A stretch of 64,000 bases of DNA from NCBI GenBank assembly GCA_036502625.1, contig DASXYG010000007.1:43677-107676 (forward strand). Direction: 5' to 3'. Source of the stretch: DASXYG01 sp036502625. GTDB taxonomy: Bacteria > Actinomycetota > Actinomycetes > Streptosporangiales > Streptosporangiaceae. The position numbers were made by a program, and so were the translations under genes. Below are positions 16,825-25,624 of this stretch, in pieces. The notes below the pieces were generated by a model, which was not told the DNA's origin, did no database searches, and worked only from the letters and a program-made list of their open reading frames with translations. Each line of letters starts with the position of its first letter. Positions within the stretch are counted from its first letter, which is position 1.

Positions 16825-17634
16825 TCAGGACGTCTTGCGGCGGTACAGGCGCATCGCCAGCGGCGCGAAGATCGCGACGATCACGACGGCCCAGCCCAGG
16901 GAGTACAGCACGGGGTCGAGGACGGCCCCGCCGGTCATCAGGCCGCGCGTGGCGTCGGCGAGCTTCGTGACCGGGTTGATCTTCACCCAGGCCTGGAGCC
17001 AGCCGGGCATCGAGCCCGCGGGCGCGAAGATGCTGCTGCCGAAGGTCAGCGGGAACATGAAGATCATCCCGAAGCCCTGGACGCTCTGCGGCGACGGCGC
17101 CAGCATGCCGATGAAGATCGACACCCAGCCGAGCGCCAGCGAGAACGCCAGCACCAGCAGGCACGCCGCCAGTACGGACAGCGGGTCGGTGTGGATGCGG
17201 AACCCCATCACCATGCCCGCCGCGACCAGCACGACGATCGAGACGGTGTAGCGCGCGATGTCGCCGACGACCGCGCCCGCCAGCGGTGCGATGCGGGAGA
17301 TCGGCAGGCTGCGGAAGCGGTCGAACACCCCCTTGGAGATGTCGGAGTTCAGCGCGTAGCCGGTGCCCATCGTGGAGAACAGCGCCGTCTGCACGAGCAG
17401 GCCGGGCAGCAGGAACTGGAGGTACTTCGTGGTGTCGCCGCCGCCGGCGATGGCGCCGCCGAAGACGTAGACGAACAGCAGCAGGAAGATGATCGGCTGG
17501 AGCGTCACATCGATGAGCTGCTCGGGGCTGGACTTGATCTTGACGAGGCTGCGCCATGCGAGGGTGGCGCCATGGCGTACGGCGGCGACCGCTGAGACGT
17601 GCCGCGCCGTACGGGTCGCGGTTACGGCCGTCAC
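16825..17634 (-). CDS. ABC-2 type permease, DrrB-like
   Basis: 269 residues from GTG 17634, whose first four bases overlap the stop of the ATPase gene, so translation is coupled. About six hydrophobic helices are visible, with the ABC-2 signatures TLQPIIFLLLFVYVFGGAI, GYALNSDISKGVFDRFRSLPI and FPLTFGSSIFAPAGSMPGWLQ. This pattern matches DrrB of daunorubicin self-resistance and many related drug or lipid exporters. It forms the membrane half of an exporter with the ATPase upstream. The substrate cannot be read from sequence. Confidence 0.92.
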   Translation of the reverse strand: MTAVTATRTARHVSAVAAVRHGATLAWRSLVKIKSSPEQLIDVTLQPIIFLLLFVYVFGGAIAGGGDTTKYLQFLLPGLLVQTALFSTMGTGYALNSDISKGVFDRFRSLPISRIAPLAGAVVGDIARYTVSIVVLVAAGMVMGFRIHTDPLSVLAACLLVLAFSLALGWVSIFIGMLAPSPQSVQGFGMIFMFPLTFGSSIFAPAGSMPGWLQAWVKINPVTKLADATRGLMTGGAVLDPVLYSLGWAVVIVAIFAPLAMRLYRRKTS

Positions 17635-18623
17635 AGCGTGCTTCCTTCCTTGATCTTGGACTCCGGGTCGGTGTCGTCGGTGTCGTTCACCGCGCCGTGG
17701 CCGGTGAGCGTGAGGAACACCTCGTCGAGGCTCGGGCGGCGCAGGGACAGCTCGGCCAGCACGACGTTCCGGTCGTCCAGGCGGCGGACCAGCTCGGGCA
17801 GCAGCGCGGGGTCCGCGATGGGCGCGGTGATCAGCCCGGTCTGCTCCTGCCGCTGCGGCACCTGCCCGGTCAGCTCGGTGACGAGGTCGGCGACGAGGTC
17901 GAGCATGCCGAGCTCGACGGGGCGTACGTCGATGTGCTGGCCGCCGGTGCGGGTCTTGAGCTCGTCGGGCGTGCCGCTGGCGATGACGTTGCCGTGGTCG
18001 ATGACCACGATGTCGTGCGCGAGCTGGTCGGCCTCGTCCATGTGCTGTGTGGTGAGCAGGACGGTGACGCCGTCGCTGACCAGGCCGCGCACGATGCCCC
18101 ACAGCTCGCTGCGGCTGTGCGGGTCGAGGCCGGTGGTGGGCTCGTCGAGGTAGAGGATCTGCGGGCGGCCGACCAGGCTCGCGGCGAGGTCGAGGCGGCG
18201 GCGCATGCCGCCGGAGTAGTTCTTCGCGAGCTTGTCGGAGGCGTCGGCCAGGCCGAAACGGTCGAGCAGGCTCGCCGCGCGTTCGCGGGCGCCGCCGCGC
18301 GAGAGGTCGAGCAGCCGGCCGATCATCACGAGGTTCTGCGTTCCGGTGAGCTCCTCGTCGACGGCGGCGTACTGGCCGGTGAGGCCGATCAGCCTGCGGA
18401 CCTGGTGGGCGTCGTGGGCGACGTCGTAGCCGCCGACGGTGGCGTGGCCGGCGTCGGCGCGCAGCAGCGTGGACAGGACGCGGACCGCGGTGGTCTTGCC
18501 CGCGCCGTTGGGGCCGAGCACCCCGAGGACCGTCCCCGTGCGTGCCGCGAGATCCACGCCGTCCAGCGCCTTCGTCGCCCCGAAGCGCTTGACCAGACCC
18601 TCGGCCTGGATCGCGTAGGACAT
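17631..18623 (-). CDS. ABC transporter ATP-binding protein, DrrA-like
   Basis: 330 residues from ATG 18623, chosen because AAGGGA sits 6 nt upstream; an earlier frame extension lacks such a site. The nucleotide-binding domain is complete: Walker A GPNGAGKTT, Q-loop TGQYAAVDE, signature YSGGMRRRLD, Walker B ILYLDEPTTGLD, switch TTQHMDEAD. A DrrA-type C-terminal extension follows, with LRRPSLDEVFLTLTGH as in the DrrA CREEM-like region that contacts the partner. It powers export by the DrrB-like permease. The upstream region carries an 11-bp inverted repeat that could be an operator. Confidence 0.94.
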   Translation of the reverse strand: MSYAIQAEGLVKRFGATKALDGVDLAARTGTVLGVLGPNGAGKTTAVRVLSTLLRADAGHATVGGYDVAHDAHQVRRLIGLTGQYAAVDEELTGTQNLVMIGRLLDLSRGGARERAASLLDRFGLADASDKLAKNYSGGMRRRLDLAASLVGRPQILYLDEPTTGLDPHSRSELWGIVRGLVSDGVTVLLTTQHMDEADQLAHDIVVIDHGNVIASGTPDELKTRTGGQHIDVRPVELGMLDLVADLVTELTGQVPQRQEQTGLITAPIADPALLPELVRRLDDRNVVLAELSLRRPSLDEVFLTLTGHGAVNDTDDTDPESKIKEGSTL

Positions 18624-18635
18624 TGCGTTTCCCTT

Positions 18636-18735
18636 CATTGGTGACGGTCTCAGAGTGACGGGGCGCGCTGTCACGGCGCGCACACCCGGCTGACAGGCGC
18701 TGACAGACGACGCCCACTACTGATCGTCACCAATG
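18636..18735. promoter_or_regulatory. Perfect 11-bp inverted repeat upstream of the DrrAB-type exporter
   Basis: CATTGGTGACG (18636-18646) and CGTCACCAATG (18725-18735) are perfect reverse complements. The inner copy is 13 nt before the exporter start codon and the outer copy lies 78 bp upstream of it. Two operator half-sites or a looping site are possible. A direct repeat GCTGACAGNC-GCTGACAGA lies between. No regulator gene is adjacent. Confidence 0.35.
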
Positions 18736-18773
18736 TGCGGGTTGTGCGGCAACCCCATTTCCGACGGTACGCG

Positions 18774-18809
18774 ACGGAGCCCCGGGCCGCGTGTGGCCCG
18801 GGGCTCCGT
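18774..18809 (-). terminator. Terminator hairpin downstream of sepH
   Basis: ACGGAGCCCCGGGCC (18774-18788) pairs perfectly with GGCCCGGGGCTCCGT (18795-18809) around a 6-nt loop. It lies 12 nt past the sepH stop and separates it from the downstream ABC operon on the same strand. Confidence 0.8.
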
Positions 18810-18821
18810 ACGTGGCGCGGG

Positions 18822-20375
18822 TCAGTCCGGCTTGCGGGCGCCGAACATGATCTCGTCCCAGGACGGGACGGAGGCGCGGCGGCCGCGGCCGCCCTTGCGG
18901 GTGCGGCGCGCGGGGGCGGGCGCGACGGTGTCGCCGGAGGCCGCGGGCTCCTCGACCTGCTCCACGGGCGCGGCCGGCGGATCCGCGGGCGGCATCTCGC
19001 GCCGCCCGGACGCGCGCTTCGCCGGGCGCGCCTGCTTGGGCTTCGCGGCCCGCGCGGCGGGCGCGGCCTCGGGCTCGGTGTCCGCCTGGCCGCCGGTGTC
19101 CCCGAGCTCCGTCTGGACGGCGGCGGGCTCGTCACGCGCGGGCTCCCGTACGGGGGCCTCGGCGGCGGGCGGTGCCGCGGGGGCCTGGGCGGCGGGCGCG
19201 TCCGCGGATGGCGCCGCGGCGGGTGCGTCGATGCCGGGGGCCTCCGGGGCGGGTGCCGGGGCGGGTGCCTGAGGCGGTGCCTGGGCGGCCGGGGGAGCGG
19301 TGGGCTCGGGGCGCGGCGGCTCCTGCACACGCTCCGGCTCGGGCGCGGGCTGGTACGGCACGGGCTCCTGCTCGGCCGGGAGGTGCGGTGCGGCCTCCTG
19401 CGCGGCCGGGGCCTCGGCCGGGAGCTGCGGTGCGGGCTCCGGGGCGGCGGGCGCCGGGAGCTGCGGTGCGGGCTCCTGCGTGGCCGGGCGGTACGGGCCG
19501 GACTCGTACGCGGCCGGGGCCTCGGCGGGGTGGTACGGGCCGGGCTCGGGCTGCGGGACGGGTGGCGGGACCGGCTGCGGGCGGGGCGCGGGCGGCTGCT
19601 GCGCGGCGGGCGGGGTGGCCGCCGGTGTGGCCTGCGGGGTCGCCTGTGGGGCGGCCGGCGGGATGGCGGGCGGCGCCGGGGCGGGCGTGGGCTCGCGCGC
19701 GGGCGGCTCGGCGGGCGGCGGGGTGGCCAGGCGCGGGACGAAGGGCGTCACCGTCGCCATGGGCGTGGAGTCGTCGGCGTCGAGCGCCTCGAAGTCGGCC
19801 GGGTCGTCGGAGCACAGCCGCGCGGCGTCGTCGTCGTAGGCGATGACGTGGCGGCGGCGCTGGTCGTACACCCAGTGGGCGGTGTGGTGCCGGCCGGACT
19901 TGATGAAGGAGAGCCGGACGCGCCAGGTGCCGTCATCGCACTTCCAGGAGTCCCACTCGGCCTCCTCGGGGTCGACGGCGCGGTGGCCGAGGCGGTCGCG
20001 GACGAGGTCGCCGAGCGCGGGGCCCGGCGTGCCCTCACCTGCGCGCCGTACGCCGACGCGCAGCGCCTGCTGGGCGATGAACTCGCGCTCCTGGAGCACG
20101 GGTCCCTCGAACCAGCGGACGCGTTCGAGCGGGATTCCGGCGGCCTCCGCGATCTCTTCCGCCGTCTCCCCGGCACGGATCCGAGCCTGGATCTCCTTGG
20201 GTCGCAACGGGCTCTCCACTTCGATCTCGTACTGGCCGAGTCGGGAGAAGTTGCCGCGCACCGCAGCGCGGAGCCGGTCGTCGATGGGCAGCGTGAAACG
20301 GGTTCCCCGGCCGACCGTGGCCATGACCAGGTAAGTGCCGTCCTCGCTCACCGCGACGAGGCGCAGCTCCTGCAT
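18822..20375 (-). CDS. sepH: Septation protein SepH
   Basis: 517 residues. The N-terminal DUF3071 domain (about 1-170) is typical: MQELRLVAVSEDGTYLV, a helix-turn-helix (AEEIAEAAGIPLERVRWFEGPVL) and the WRVRLSFIKSGRHHTAHWVYD block. The C terminus has the conserved basic tail ending RRASVPSWDEIMFGARKPD. In Streptomyces SepH binds FtsZ and promotes assembly of cytokinetic rings during growth and sporulation. The middle, about residues 185-480, is an unusually long Pro/Ala/Glu-rich linker, making this protein some 170 residues longer than the roughly 340-residue Streptomyces form as I recall it. The start has GAAGGGAC just upstream. Confidence 0.94.
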   Translation of the reverse strand: MQELRLVAVSEDGTYLVMATVGRGTRFTLPIDDRLRAAVRGNFSRLGQYEIEVESPLRPKEIQARIRAGETAEEIAEAAGIPLERVRWFEGPVLQEREFIAQQALRVGVRRAGEGTPGPALGDLVRDRLGHRAVDPEEAEWDSWKCDDGTWRVRLSFIKSGRHHTAHWVYDQRRRHVIAYDDDAARLCSDDPADFEALDADDSTPMATVTPFVPRLATPPPAEPPAREPTPAPAPPAIPPAAPQATPQATPAATPPAAQQPPAPRPQPVPPPVPQPEPGPYHPAEAPAAYESGPYRPATQEPAPQLPAPAAPEPAPQLPAEAPAAQEAAPHLPAEQEPVPYQPAPEPERVQEPPRPEPTAPPAAQAPPQAPAPAPAPEAPGIDAPAAAPSADAPAAQAPAAPPAAEAPVREPARDEPAAVQTELGDTGGQADTEPEAAPAARAAKPKQARPAKRASGRREMPPADPPAAPVEQVEEPAASGDTVAPAPARRTRKGGRGRRASVPSWDEIMFGARKPD

Positions 20376-20778
20376 GCGTGTCCCTTCCGCACGTGCTCAA
20401 GGCGTGCGCCCCTGGCCGTTCCTCGGGTGCCTGGTGGGGCACCCCTGGGCTGGTCATGGGGATCACCCCAGGCCTTCCCCCGGCGTTCGAGTCTTCCTGT
20501 CGATCGGGCCGCCCGCCAGCACCGTGCCCGGCATGTCCGAAGTTCACCTTCGAGTGGTCCGGGACCGTAAGCGGATGCGCCGAGATTAGGCGCTGGCGGG
20601 GGGTTAGGCCAATCCGCCGCGCGCGTGTACGCCGTCGGCGCCACCACTGTCGTACGGACGGCGGCGTGTCGCGCTGTCGGATTGATCACAGGATCCGTGG
20701 AACACGGCCCAGGGGTGCGGAGTTGTCTGCTGCGAAGCCTCATTGGCACGAATTGGTAACGAGACAGGGAGGAGGGGA
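20376..20778. other. Divergent intergenic region between sepH and a membrane-protein gene
   Basis: 403 bp with no convincing gene. It holds the divergent control regions of sepH (left) and the gene at 20779 (right). I see short imperfect inverted repeats around 20430-20475 (GGTGCC/GGCACC and CCTGGG/CCCAGG) and a strong Shine-Dalgarno GGGAGGAGGGG at 20767-20777. No clear -35/-10 pair was found. Confidence 0.5.
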
Positions 20779-21981
20779 ATGTCCGAGCGGCGTGGATTGG
20801 ATCTGAGCTTTTCCCAGCTCGCCGCCGGAGCCCTGGCCACCGTCACCGCTACCGTCCTCGCATCGTTCTTCGGCGCCTACGGAACGATCATCGGAGCCGC
20901 GGCGAGCAGCGTGGTCAGCACCGCCGGTGCCGCCATCTACCAGCATTTCTTCCGCCGTACGGGAGACAAGCTGAAAGAGGCGGGCCAGCACATGAGCGCG
21001 GTGGGCCTGCGCTCGACGCTGGTCTCCGAACGGGGGGCGGCGGTCGGCACACAGATGTCGACCGTACGGGTCCCCGGCCCGGAGGCGCCGAAGCCGCCGG
21101 AGTCACCGGAACGCCCGCCCCGCCCCCGTACCGAGTCCAAGCCCCGGGCCCGCACCCTCGCCGACGTCGTTGACAACACCGGCACCGCGACGTCCCGGGT
21201 CCACGGCTTCGACGCGGAGCCCGGCCGTACGGCGGGCGCGTTCGGCGCCGTGTCCGGCAACGGCACGGAATCGGCGGCCCCGGGCGCTACGGACGACGGC
21301 GGTGCGGACGACGGTACGGACGACGGCGACGACGGCGATGCGACGCGGGTGGACGGTGCCGCGCGGCAGCCAGGGGAATCCGGCGAGACGACCGTGCTCG
21401 GCGCGGCCGGCACGACCAACCTCGCGGGGTCCGACGACGCGGAGACCATGGCCATCAGCGCCATGACCGGCGTATCCGAGGTCTACTCCGCGAAGAGCGC
21501 CAACGCCCGCCCGACCCTCGGCGCGATGCTCACCTGGGCGCGCGGCCGCTGGGTCGTGCTCCTCGGCGGCGCGGTCCTGGTGTTCGTCGTCGTCATGGGC
21601 GGCGTGACGCTGGCCGAGAAGGTCATGAACAAGCCCCTGTCGGATGCCGTACGCGGCAAGTCCGGCACCGGCACGAGCCTCTTCCAGGGCTCCGGCGGCC
21701 GGCCCACCGACACCCCGACGGGAACCCCGGGCAGCACGACGTCGCCCGGCCCGACGGACTCCACGGGCCCGAACCCCGGCCAGACGGCGCAGAGCACCCC
21801 CAACCCGGGCCAGACCGCCCAGCGGCCCCCGGCGCGGAACTCCCAGGCGCCGCCCGCGACGGGCGCGCCGACGCAGAACCCGACGCCCCAGCCGACCACC
21901 ACCGGCGGCGGCGCGACCAATGGCCCGAACGGCAACAACGCCCAGCGTGAGGGCCAGCCCACGACCCCGTCCGGCCAGTAG
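20779..21981 (+). CDS. Single-pass membrane protein with Thr/Pro/Gly-rich outer tail
   Basis: 400 residues from ATG 20779, supported by a near-perfect GGAGGAGGGG 1-8 nt upstream. The N terminus (SFSQLAAGALATVTATVLASFFGAYGTIIGAAASSVVSTAG) is hydrophobic and Gly/Ala-rich, perhaps a membrane-inserted hairpin. An acidic, low-complexity region with TVRVPGPEAP and several DDG runs follows. A clear transmembrane helix lies near 255-280 (RWVVLLGGAVLVFVVVMGGV). The last 110 residues are Pro/Thr/Gly/Asn-rich, typical of a cell-wall-spanning tail. I do not recognise the family, though similar proteins are common in actinomycetes. A canonical terminator follows. Confidence 0.75.
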   Translation: MSERRGLDLSFSQLAAGALATVTATVLASFFGAYGTIIGAAASSVVSTAGAAIYQHFFRRTGDKLKEAGQHMSAVGLRSTLVSERGAAVGTQMSTVRVPGPEAPKPPESPERPPRPRTESKPRARTLADVVDNTGTATSRVHGFDAEPGRTAGAFGAVSGNGTESAAPGATDDGGADDGTDDGDDGDATRVDGAARQPGESGETTVLGAAGTTNLAGSDDAETMAISAMTGVSEVYSAKSANARPTLGAMLTWARGRWVVLLGGAVLVFVVVMGGVTLAEKVMNKPLSDAVRGKSGTGTSLFQGSGGRPTDTPTGTPGSTTSPGPTDSTGPNPGQTAQSTPNPGQTAQRPPARNSQAPPATGAPTQNPTPQPTTTGGGATNGPNGNNAQREGQPTTPSGQ

Positions 21982-21998
21982 CGGACAGCGGTCGCCAG

Positions 21999-22028
21999 GG
22001 GAGGGGGATTCCGGTCCCCCTCCCTTTT
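21999..22028 (+). terminator. Intrinsic terminator with T-run
   Basis: GGGAGGGGGA (21999-22008) pairs with TCCCCCTCCC (22015-22024) around TTCCGG, followed by TTTT. It lies 17 nt past the stop of the plus-strand gene and can also stop the converging oxidase gene. Confidence 0.85.
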
Positions 22029-22035
22029 CGCGTCC

Positions 22036-23385
22036 TCAGCCGCCCAGCACCTGCGCGAGGTACGGGTTGGCGAAGCGCCCCTCCGGGTCGAGCCGCGCGC
22101 GCAGCGCCGTGAAGTCCGCGAAGCGCGGGTACGCGGACGCGAGGTACGCGGCGTCGCGGGTGTGCAGCTTCCCCCAGTGGGGGCGGCCGCCGACCGCGGT
22201 CAGGACGTCCTCGACCGCGGCGAAGTACGCGGGGTTCGGGGTGCGGTGGTACATGTGGCACGCGATGTACGCGGTCGTTGGATTGTCGGCTCCGCCAACG
22301 GGGTCGCGTCCGTACGACGTCGCGAGCCAGGCGTCGTCGGGCGGCGTCACGCGGACCTCGATGGGGAAGCTGACCCGCCAGCCCCTGCGGTCGATCAGCG
22401 CCCGGATCTCGCGCATCGCCGCCACCAGCTCGCCGCGCGGAATCGCGTACTCCTGCTCCACGAACCGCACCCGCCGCGGGTGCGCGAATACGCGGTGCGA
22501 CGCGTCGGTGTACGTACGGGAGCCGAGCGCGCGCGTGGCCACCGCGTTGACCAGCGGGACCGTACGCGGCAGGCGGGCGGTGACCCGGTTCGTCACCTCG
22601 AAGACGTCATTGGCGACGAATTCGTCGTCGAGCCACGCCCTGAGGCGGCCGAGCGGCGCGGGCGGGCCGTCCACGCGGTTGTTGCGCTTGGTGGACGTGC
22701 TGCCGGTGTGCGGGAACCAGTAGAACTCGAAGTGCTCGTTGTCCTTGACGAGGTCGTCGAAGCCGTCGAGCACCTCGTCGAGCGGCATGGGCTGCTCCCG
22801 TGCGCGCAGCAGGAACGCCTTCTCCACGTCGAACGTCACGGCGGTGACCACGCCGAGCGCGCCGAGGCCCACGCGCGCGGCGTGGAAGAGGTCGCGGTCG
22901 TCCGCGGACGCGGAGTCGCGCGCGACCGTGCGCACGGAGCCGTCGGCGAGCACCAGCTCCAGCGCCTGGACCTGCGCGGAGATCGCGCCGCTGTCGCGGC
23001 CGGTGCCGTGCGTGCCGGTCTGGATGGCCCCGGCGACGGTCTGCACGGCGATGTCGCCCATGTTGGTCAGCGCCAGCCCGCCCCGTGCGAGCAGGTCGTT
23101 CAGCGTGTGCAGCGGCATGCCGGCGTCGACGGTGACCCGTCCGGCGGCGGCGTCCACGGTGCGCACACCGGTCATGCCGCCGGGTTCGAGCAGCATGCCG
23201 TCGGTGACCGCCGCGCCGGTGAACGAGTGGCCGGTGCCGCGCATGCGGACGCTCATGCCGGCGTCGGCGGCCGCGCGTACGGCGGCGGCCACGTCCTCGG
23301 TCGAGCGCGGCGCCGCGACACGCCGGGGGCGGGCCCGCTGGTTGCCCGCCCAATTGCGCCAGATGGCGGTGGAGACATCTGCCAT
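22036..23385 (-). CDS. FAD-linked aldonolactone oxidase (D-arabinono-1,4-lactone oxidase family)
   Basis: 449 residues. The FAD-binding PCMH domain spans about residues 12-180 with RRVAAPRSTEDVAAAVRAA, MRGTGHSFTGAA and TGTHGTGRDSGAIS. The C-terminal ALO domain ends with GGRPHWGKLHT, the HWGK motif whose residues contact the sugar lactone, and FANPYLAQVLGG. Members oxidise L-gulono- or D-arabinono-lactone to ascorbate-type products, using oxygen or another acceptor. In actinobacteria some act as dehydrogenases. No signal peptide is present, so the enzyme is cytosolic or peripheral. It is divergent from the transglycosylase gene across an 84-bp promoter region. Confidence 0.92.
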   Translation of the reverse strand: MADVSTAIWRNWAGNQRARPRRVAAPRSTEDVAAAVRAAADAGMSVRMRGTGHSFTGAAVTDGMLLEPGGMTGVRTVDAAAGRVTVDAGMPLHTLNDLLARGGLALTNMGDIAVQTVAGAIQTGTHGTGRDSGAISAQVQALELVLADGSVRTVARDSASADDRDLFHAARVGLGALGVVTAVTFDVEKAFLLRAREQPMPLDEVLDGFDDLVKDNEHFEFYWFPHTGSTSTKRNNRVDGPPAPLGRLRAWLDDEFVANDVFEVTNRVTARLPRTVPLVNAVATRALGSRTYTDASHRVFAHPRRVRFVEQEYAIPRGELVAAMREIRALIDRRGWRVSFPIEVRVTPPDDAWLATSYGRDPVGGADNPTTAYIACHMYHRTPNPAYFAAVEDVLTAVGGRPHWGKLHTRDAAYLASAYPRFADFTALRARLDPEGRFANPYLAQVLGG

Positions 23386-23469
23386 GCCGGAAACCTACTC
23401 GACGGTCACCTCGCCGCGACAGCCGGAACTTCCCCCGCCCGTACGCGGCTGCGAGACTGGCGGACGGCT

Positions 23470-24699
23470 GTGAACCGGGAGGCGCCGCCGCCCGTCCAAC
23501 CTCGTGACGTACGACCGAAAGCGATCGGCATGCTGAAGGGGATCTTCCGGCGGGCGGTGCCCGTCCTGCTGGTCTGCCTCGTCCTGCTCGTGGGCGGCGC
23601 GGCCGTCACGGGCGCGGCCGTGGTCCTCTCCCGCACCGGCGACGACGCGAAGCCCGCGCCCGGCCGCCCGGGGGCCACCGCGTCGCCGGGGTCAGGCGCC
23701 CCGTCCAACGTGGTGCCCACGGGCGCGGTCGTCGCGCCGCTGCGCCGGGTCGTCCCGCCGGACGTCATGGCCGTCGTGCCGACCGGCATCACCCCCGCCG
23801 GGCTCGCCAAGGTCCGCGGGATCGGCCACGTCCGCGACGTCACGACGGTCGCCGGCGGTTCCGTACGGCTGAAGCCCGCGGCGTCCGGGAAGAGCGGCCA
23901 GGAGACCCAGGCGAACGTCTTCGGCGTCGACCCGTCCGCCTTCCGCCCGTGGACCACGCCGGACACCGCGGCCGACAACACGCTGTGGCAGGCCCTGGCG
24001 AAGGACGAGTTCGTCGGCTCGCAGGACGCCGCCCAACGACTCGGCCTCCGCGCCGGAACGCCGTACCCCATGGTGGGCCGCAGCACCCAGTTCGTCCGGC
24101 TGGCGAAGTCCGCGCCGCTCGGCCTGCCCGGGGTGGACGCCCTGGTCAGCCGGCGCATCGCGGACCGGCTCGGCCTGGTGCGCGACGTCGCCGTCCTGGT
24201 CAACGCGCCCGGCGTCGACCCGGGCAAGCTGACGAAGAAGGTGCGCAAGGCCCTCGGAAAGGCCAGCCAGGTGCTCAACCTCGACGGCGGCGACACCGGC
24301 GCCACGCCGTCGAACGGCAAGCCGCGCAGCTACCTCGACCTCTACAAACAGGCCGCGTCCACGTGCAAGGGCCTGTCGTGGACGGTCCTGGCGGCGATCG
24401 GCCAGGTGGAGAGCGACCACGGCAGGAACGCCGGGCGGTCGAGCGCGGGCGCGCTCGGGCCGATGCAGTTCCTGCCGTCGACGTGGCGGGCGTACGGCGT
24501 CGACGGCGACCACGACGGCCGCGCCGACATCATGAACCCGTTCGACGCCGTGCCCGCCGCCGCGAAGTACCTGTGCGCGAACGGCGCCGGCGGCGGCGGT
24601 AAGTCGCTCTACAAGGCGATCTTCCAGTACAACCACGCCGACTGGTACGTACGGAACGTCCTGTCGCTCGCCGGCGCCTACGCGCGCCGCTTCAACTAG
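23470..24699 (+). CDS. Membrane-anchored lytic transglycosylase
   Basis: 409 residues from GTG 23470; ATG 23530 (MLKGIFRR) is an alternative that gives a cleaner signal anchor. A hydrophobic segment (VPVLLVCLVLLVGGAAVTGAAVVL) lies near the N terminus, then a Pro/Gly-rich linker. The middle (about 90-260) is an unassigned domain. The C-terminal 110 residues are an SLT/MltB-type transglycosylase: IGQVESDHGRN with the catalytic Glu, GALGPMQFLPSTWRAYGVDGD, IMNPFDAVPAAAKYLC and FQYNHADWYV. It should cleave the glycan strands of peptidoglycan outside the membrane. The last 8 bases overlap the end of the converging CMD gene. Confidence 0.9.
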   Translation: MNREAPPPVQPRDVRPKAIGMLKGIFRRAVPVLLVCLVLLVGGAAVTGAAVVLSRTGDDAKPAPGRPGATASPGSGAPSNVVPTGAVVAPLRRVVPPDVMAVVPTGITPAGLAKVRGIGHVRDVTTVAGGSVRLKPAASGKSGQETQANVFGVDPSAFRPWTTPDTAADNTLWQALAKDEFVGSQDAAQRLGLRAGTPYPMVGRSTQFVRLAKSAPLGLPGVDALVSRRIADRLGLVRDVAVLVNAPGVDPGKLTKKVRKALGKASQVLNLDGGDTGATPSNGKPRSYLDLYKQAASTCKGLSWTVLAAIGQVESDHGRNAGRSSAGALGPMQFLPSTWRAYGVDGDHDGRADIMNPFDAVPAAAKYLCANGAGGGGKSLYKAIFQYNHADWYVRNVLSLAGAYARRFN

Positions 24700-25624
24700 C
24701 GCGGGCGCCCTCGAACGGCACGGTTCCGAATCCCTTGGCGAGCACCTCGCCGGCGATCATGTCGCCGTCGACCGTGCCGGAGTAGACGAGCTCGATGCGC
24801 GCGGGCGTGGTCAGGACGCTCGTGGCGCTGAACCGGTCGCCGTCGATGGCGCCGTCGGTGATCGCGGCGGAGACGCCGTTGGACAGGTTCGTCGCCGAGC
24901 CGGTCACCTGGCCGTCGTGGGCCTCCAGGACGAGCGTGATCTCCTGGTCGCCCGTCGGGTGGTGGTACACGATCGCCCACGTGCCGGCGGCCGCGGGCGC
25001 GCCGTCCGCGCGGTGGGCGCCGGGCGCGGGCCGCGGCGTCGGGATCCGCCGGATGACGGGCGGCTCGCCGTACGCCGGCTTGTCGGGCTCGACGGCCACG
25101 CCCGTGGAGTTCAGCACCCCGGCCATCAGCCGGTAGTAGCCGACGAGCACCAGGAGCTCGATGATCTGCCGCTCGTCGCGGGTGGCGCGCAGCGCGGCCC
25201 AGGTGGACTCGGACACGCAGTCGTCGGCGCACAGGTCGTCCGCGGCGCCGAGCAGCGCGGCGTCGGAGGCCGGCCAGACGGCGTCCGGGTCGGTGAGCGC
25301 GCGGATCTCCGCCTCGGTGACGCCGGTGGCCAGCGCGGCGGGCGCGTGGTTCGCCCATTCGTACGGCGCGCCGGTGCGCAGCGCCACCCGCGCGATGACG
25401 AGCTCGCGGTCGCGCGCGGCGATCCGCTGCGAGGACAGGAGCGCGAGCCCGAGCGGGTTCATCGCGTCCATCAGGTCCACGTGGCGGACGAGCGTGTAGA
25501 TGACGTTCGAGGCGCCGATGCCGGCGAGCGTGCGCTGGGTCTCGGTCATGTCCTCAGGTGCGACCGGCGGGATGCGCGGCTCGGACGGGCGGTCGCTGAC
25601 GTCGCGGAGGATCGGTGCGGTCAT
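24692..25624 (-). CDS. Carboxymuconolactone decarboxylase-family protein with extra C-terminal domain
   Basis: 310 residues from ATG 25624, which overlaps the TetR stop (ATGA). Residues about 25-185 are an AhpD/CMD-like helical domain: SNVIYTLVRHVDLMDAMNPLG, RDRELVIARVALRTGAPYEWANHAP, QIIELLVLVGYYRLMAGVLNSTGV. The AhpD CxxC peroxidase pair is not present in the usual place; only CADDC near residue 130 is seen. Residues about 195-310 form a second, beta-rich domain (GTWAIVYHHPTGDQEITLVLEAHDGQVTGSA) resembling stand-alone small beta-barrel proteins. The reaction is unknown. It is probably in an operon with, and controlled by, the TetR gene before it. Confidence 0.8.
   Translation of the reverse strand: MTAPILRDVSDRPSEPRIPPVAPEDMTETQRTLAGIGASNVIYTLVRHVDLMDAMNPLGLALLSSQRIAARDRELVIARVALRTGAPYEWANHAPAALATGVTEAEIRALTDPDAVWPASDAALLGAADDLCADDCVSESTWAALRATRDERQIIELLVLVGYYRLMAGVLNSTGVAVEPDKPAYGEPPVIRRIPTPRPAPGAHRADGAPAAAGTWAIVYHHPTGDQEITLVLEAHDGQVTGSATNLSNGVSAAITDGAIDGDRFSATSVLTTPARIELVYSGTVDGDMIAGEVLAKGFGTVPFEGARAS

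Noticed and set aside
16825..18717. A single 630-residue ATPase-permease fusion on the minus strand
   Set aside because: The N-terminal half of that frame is nonsense. The real ATPase is in another frame and ends in a GTGA overlap with the permease start.
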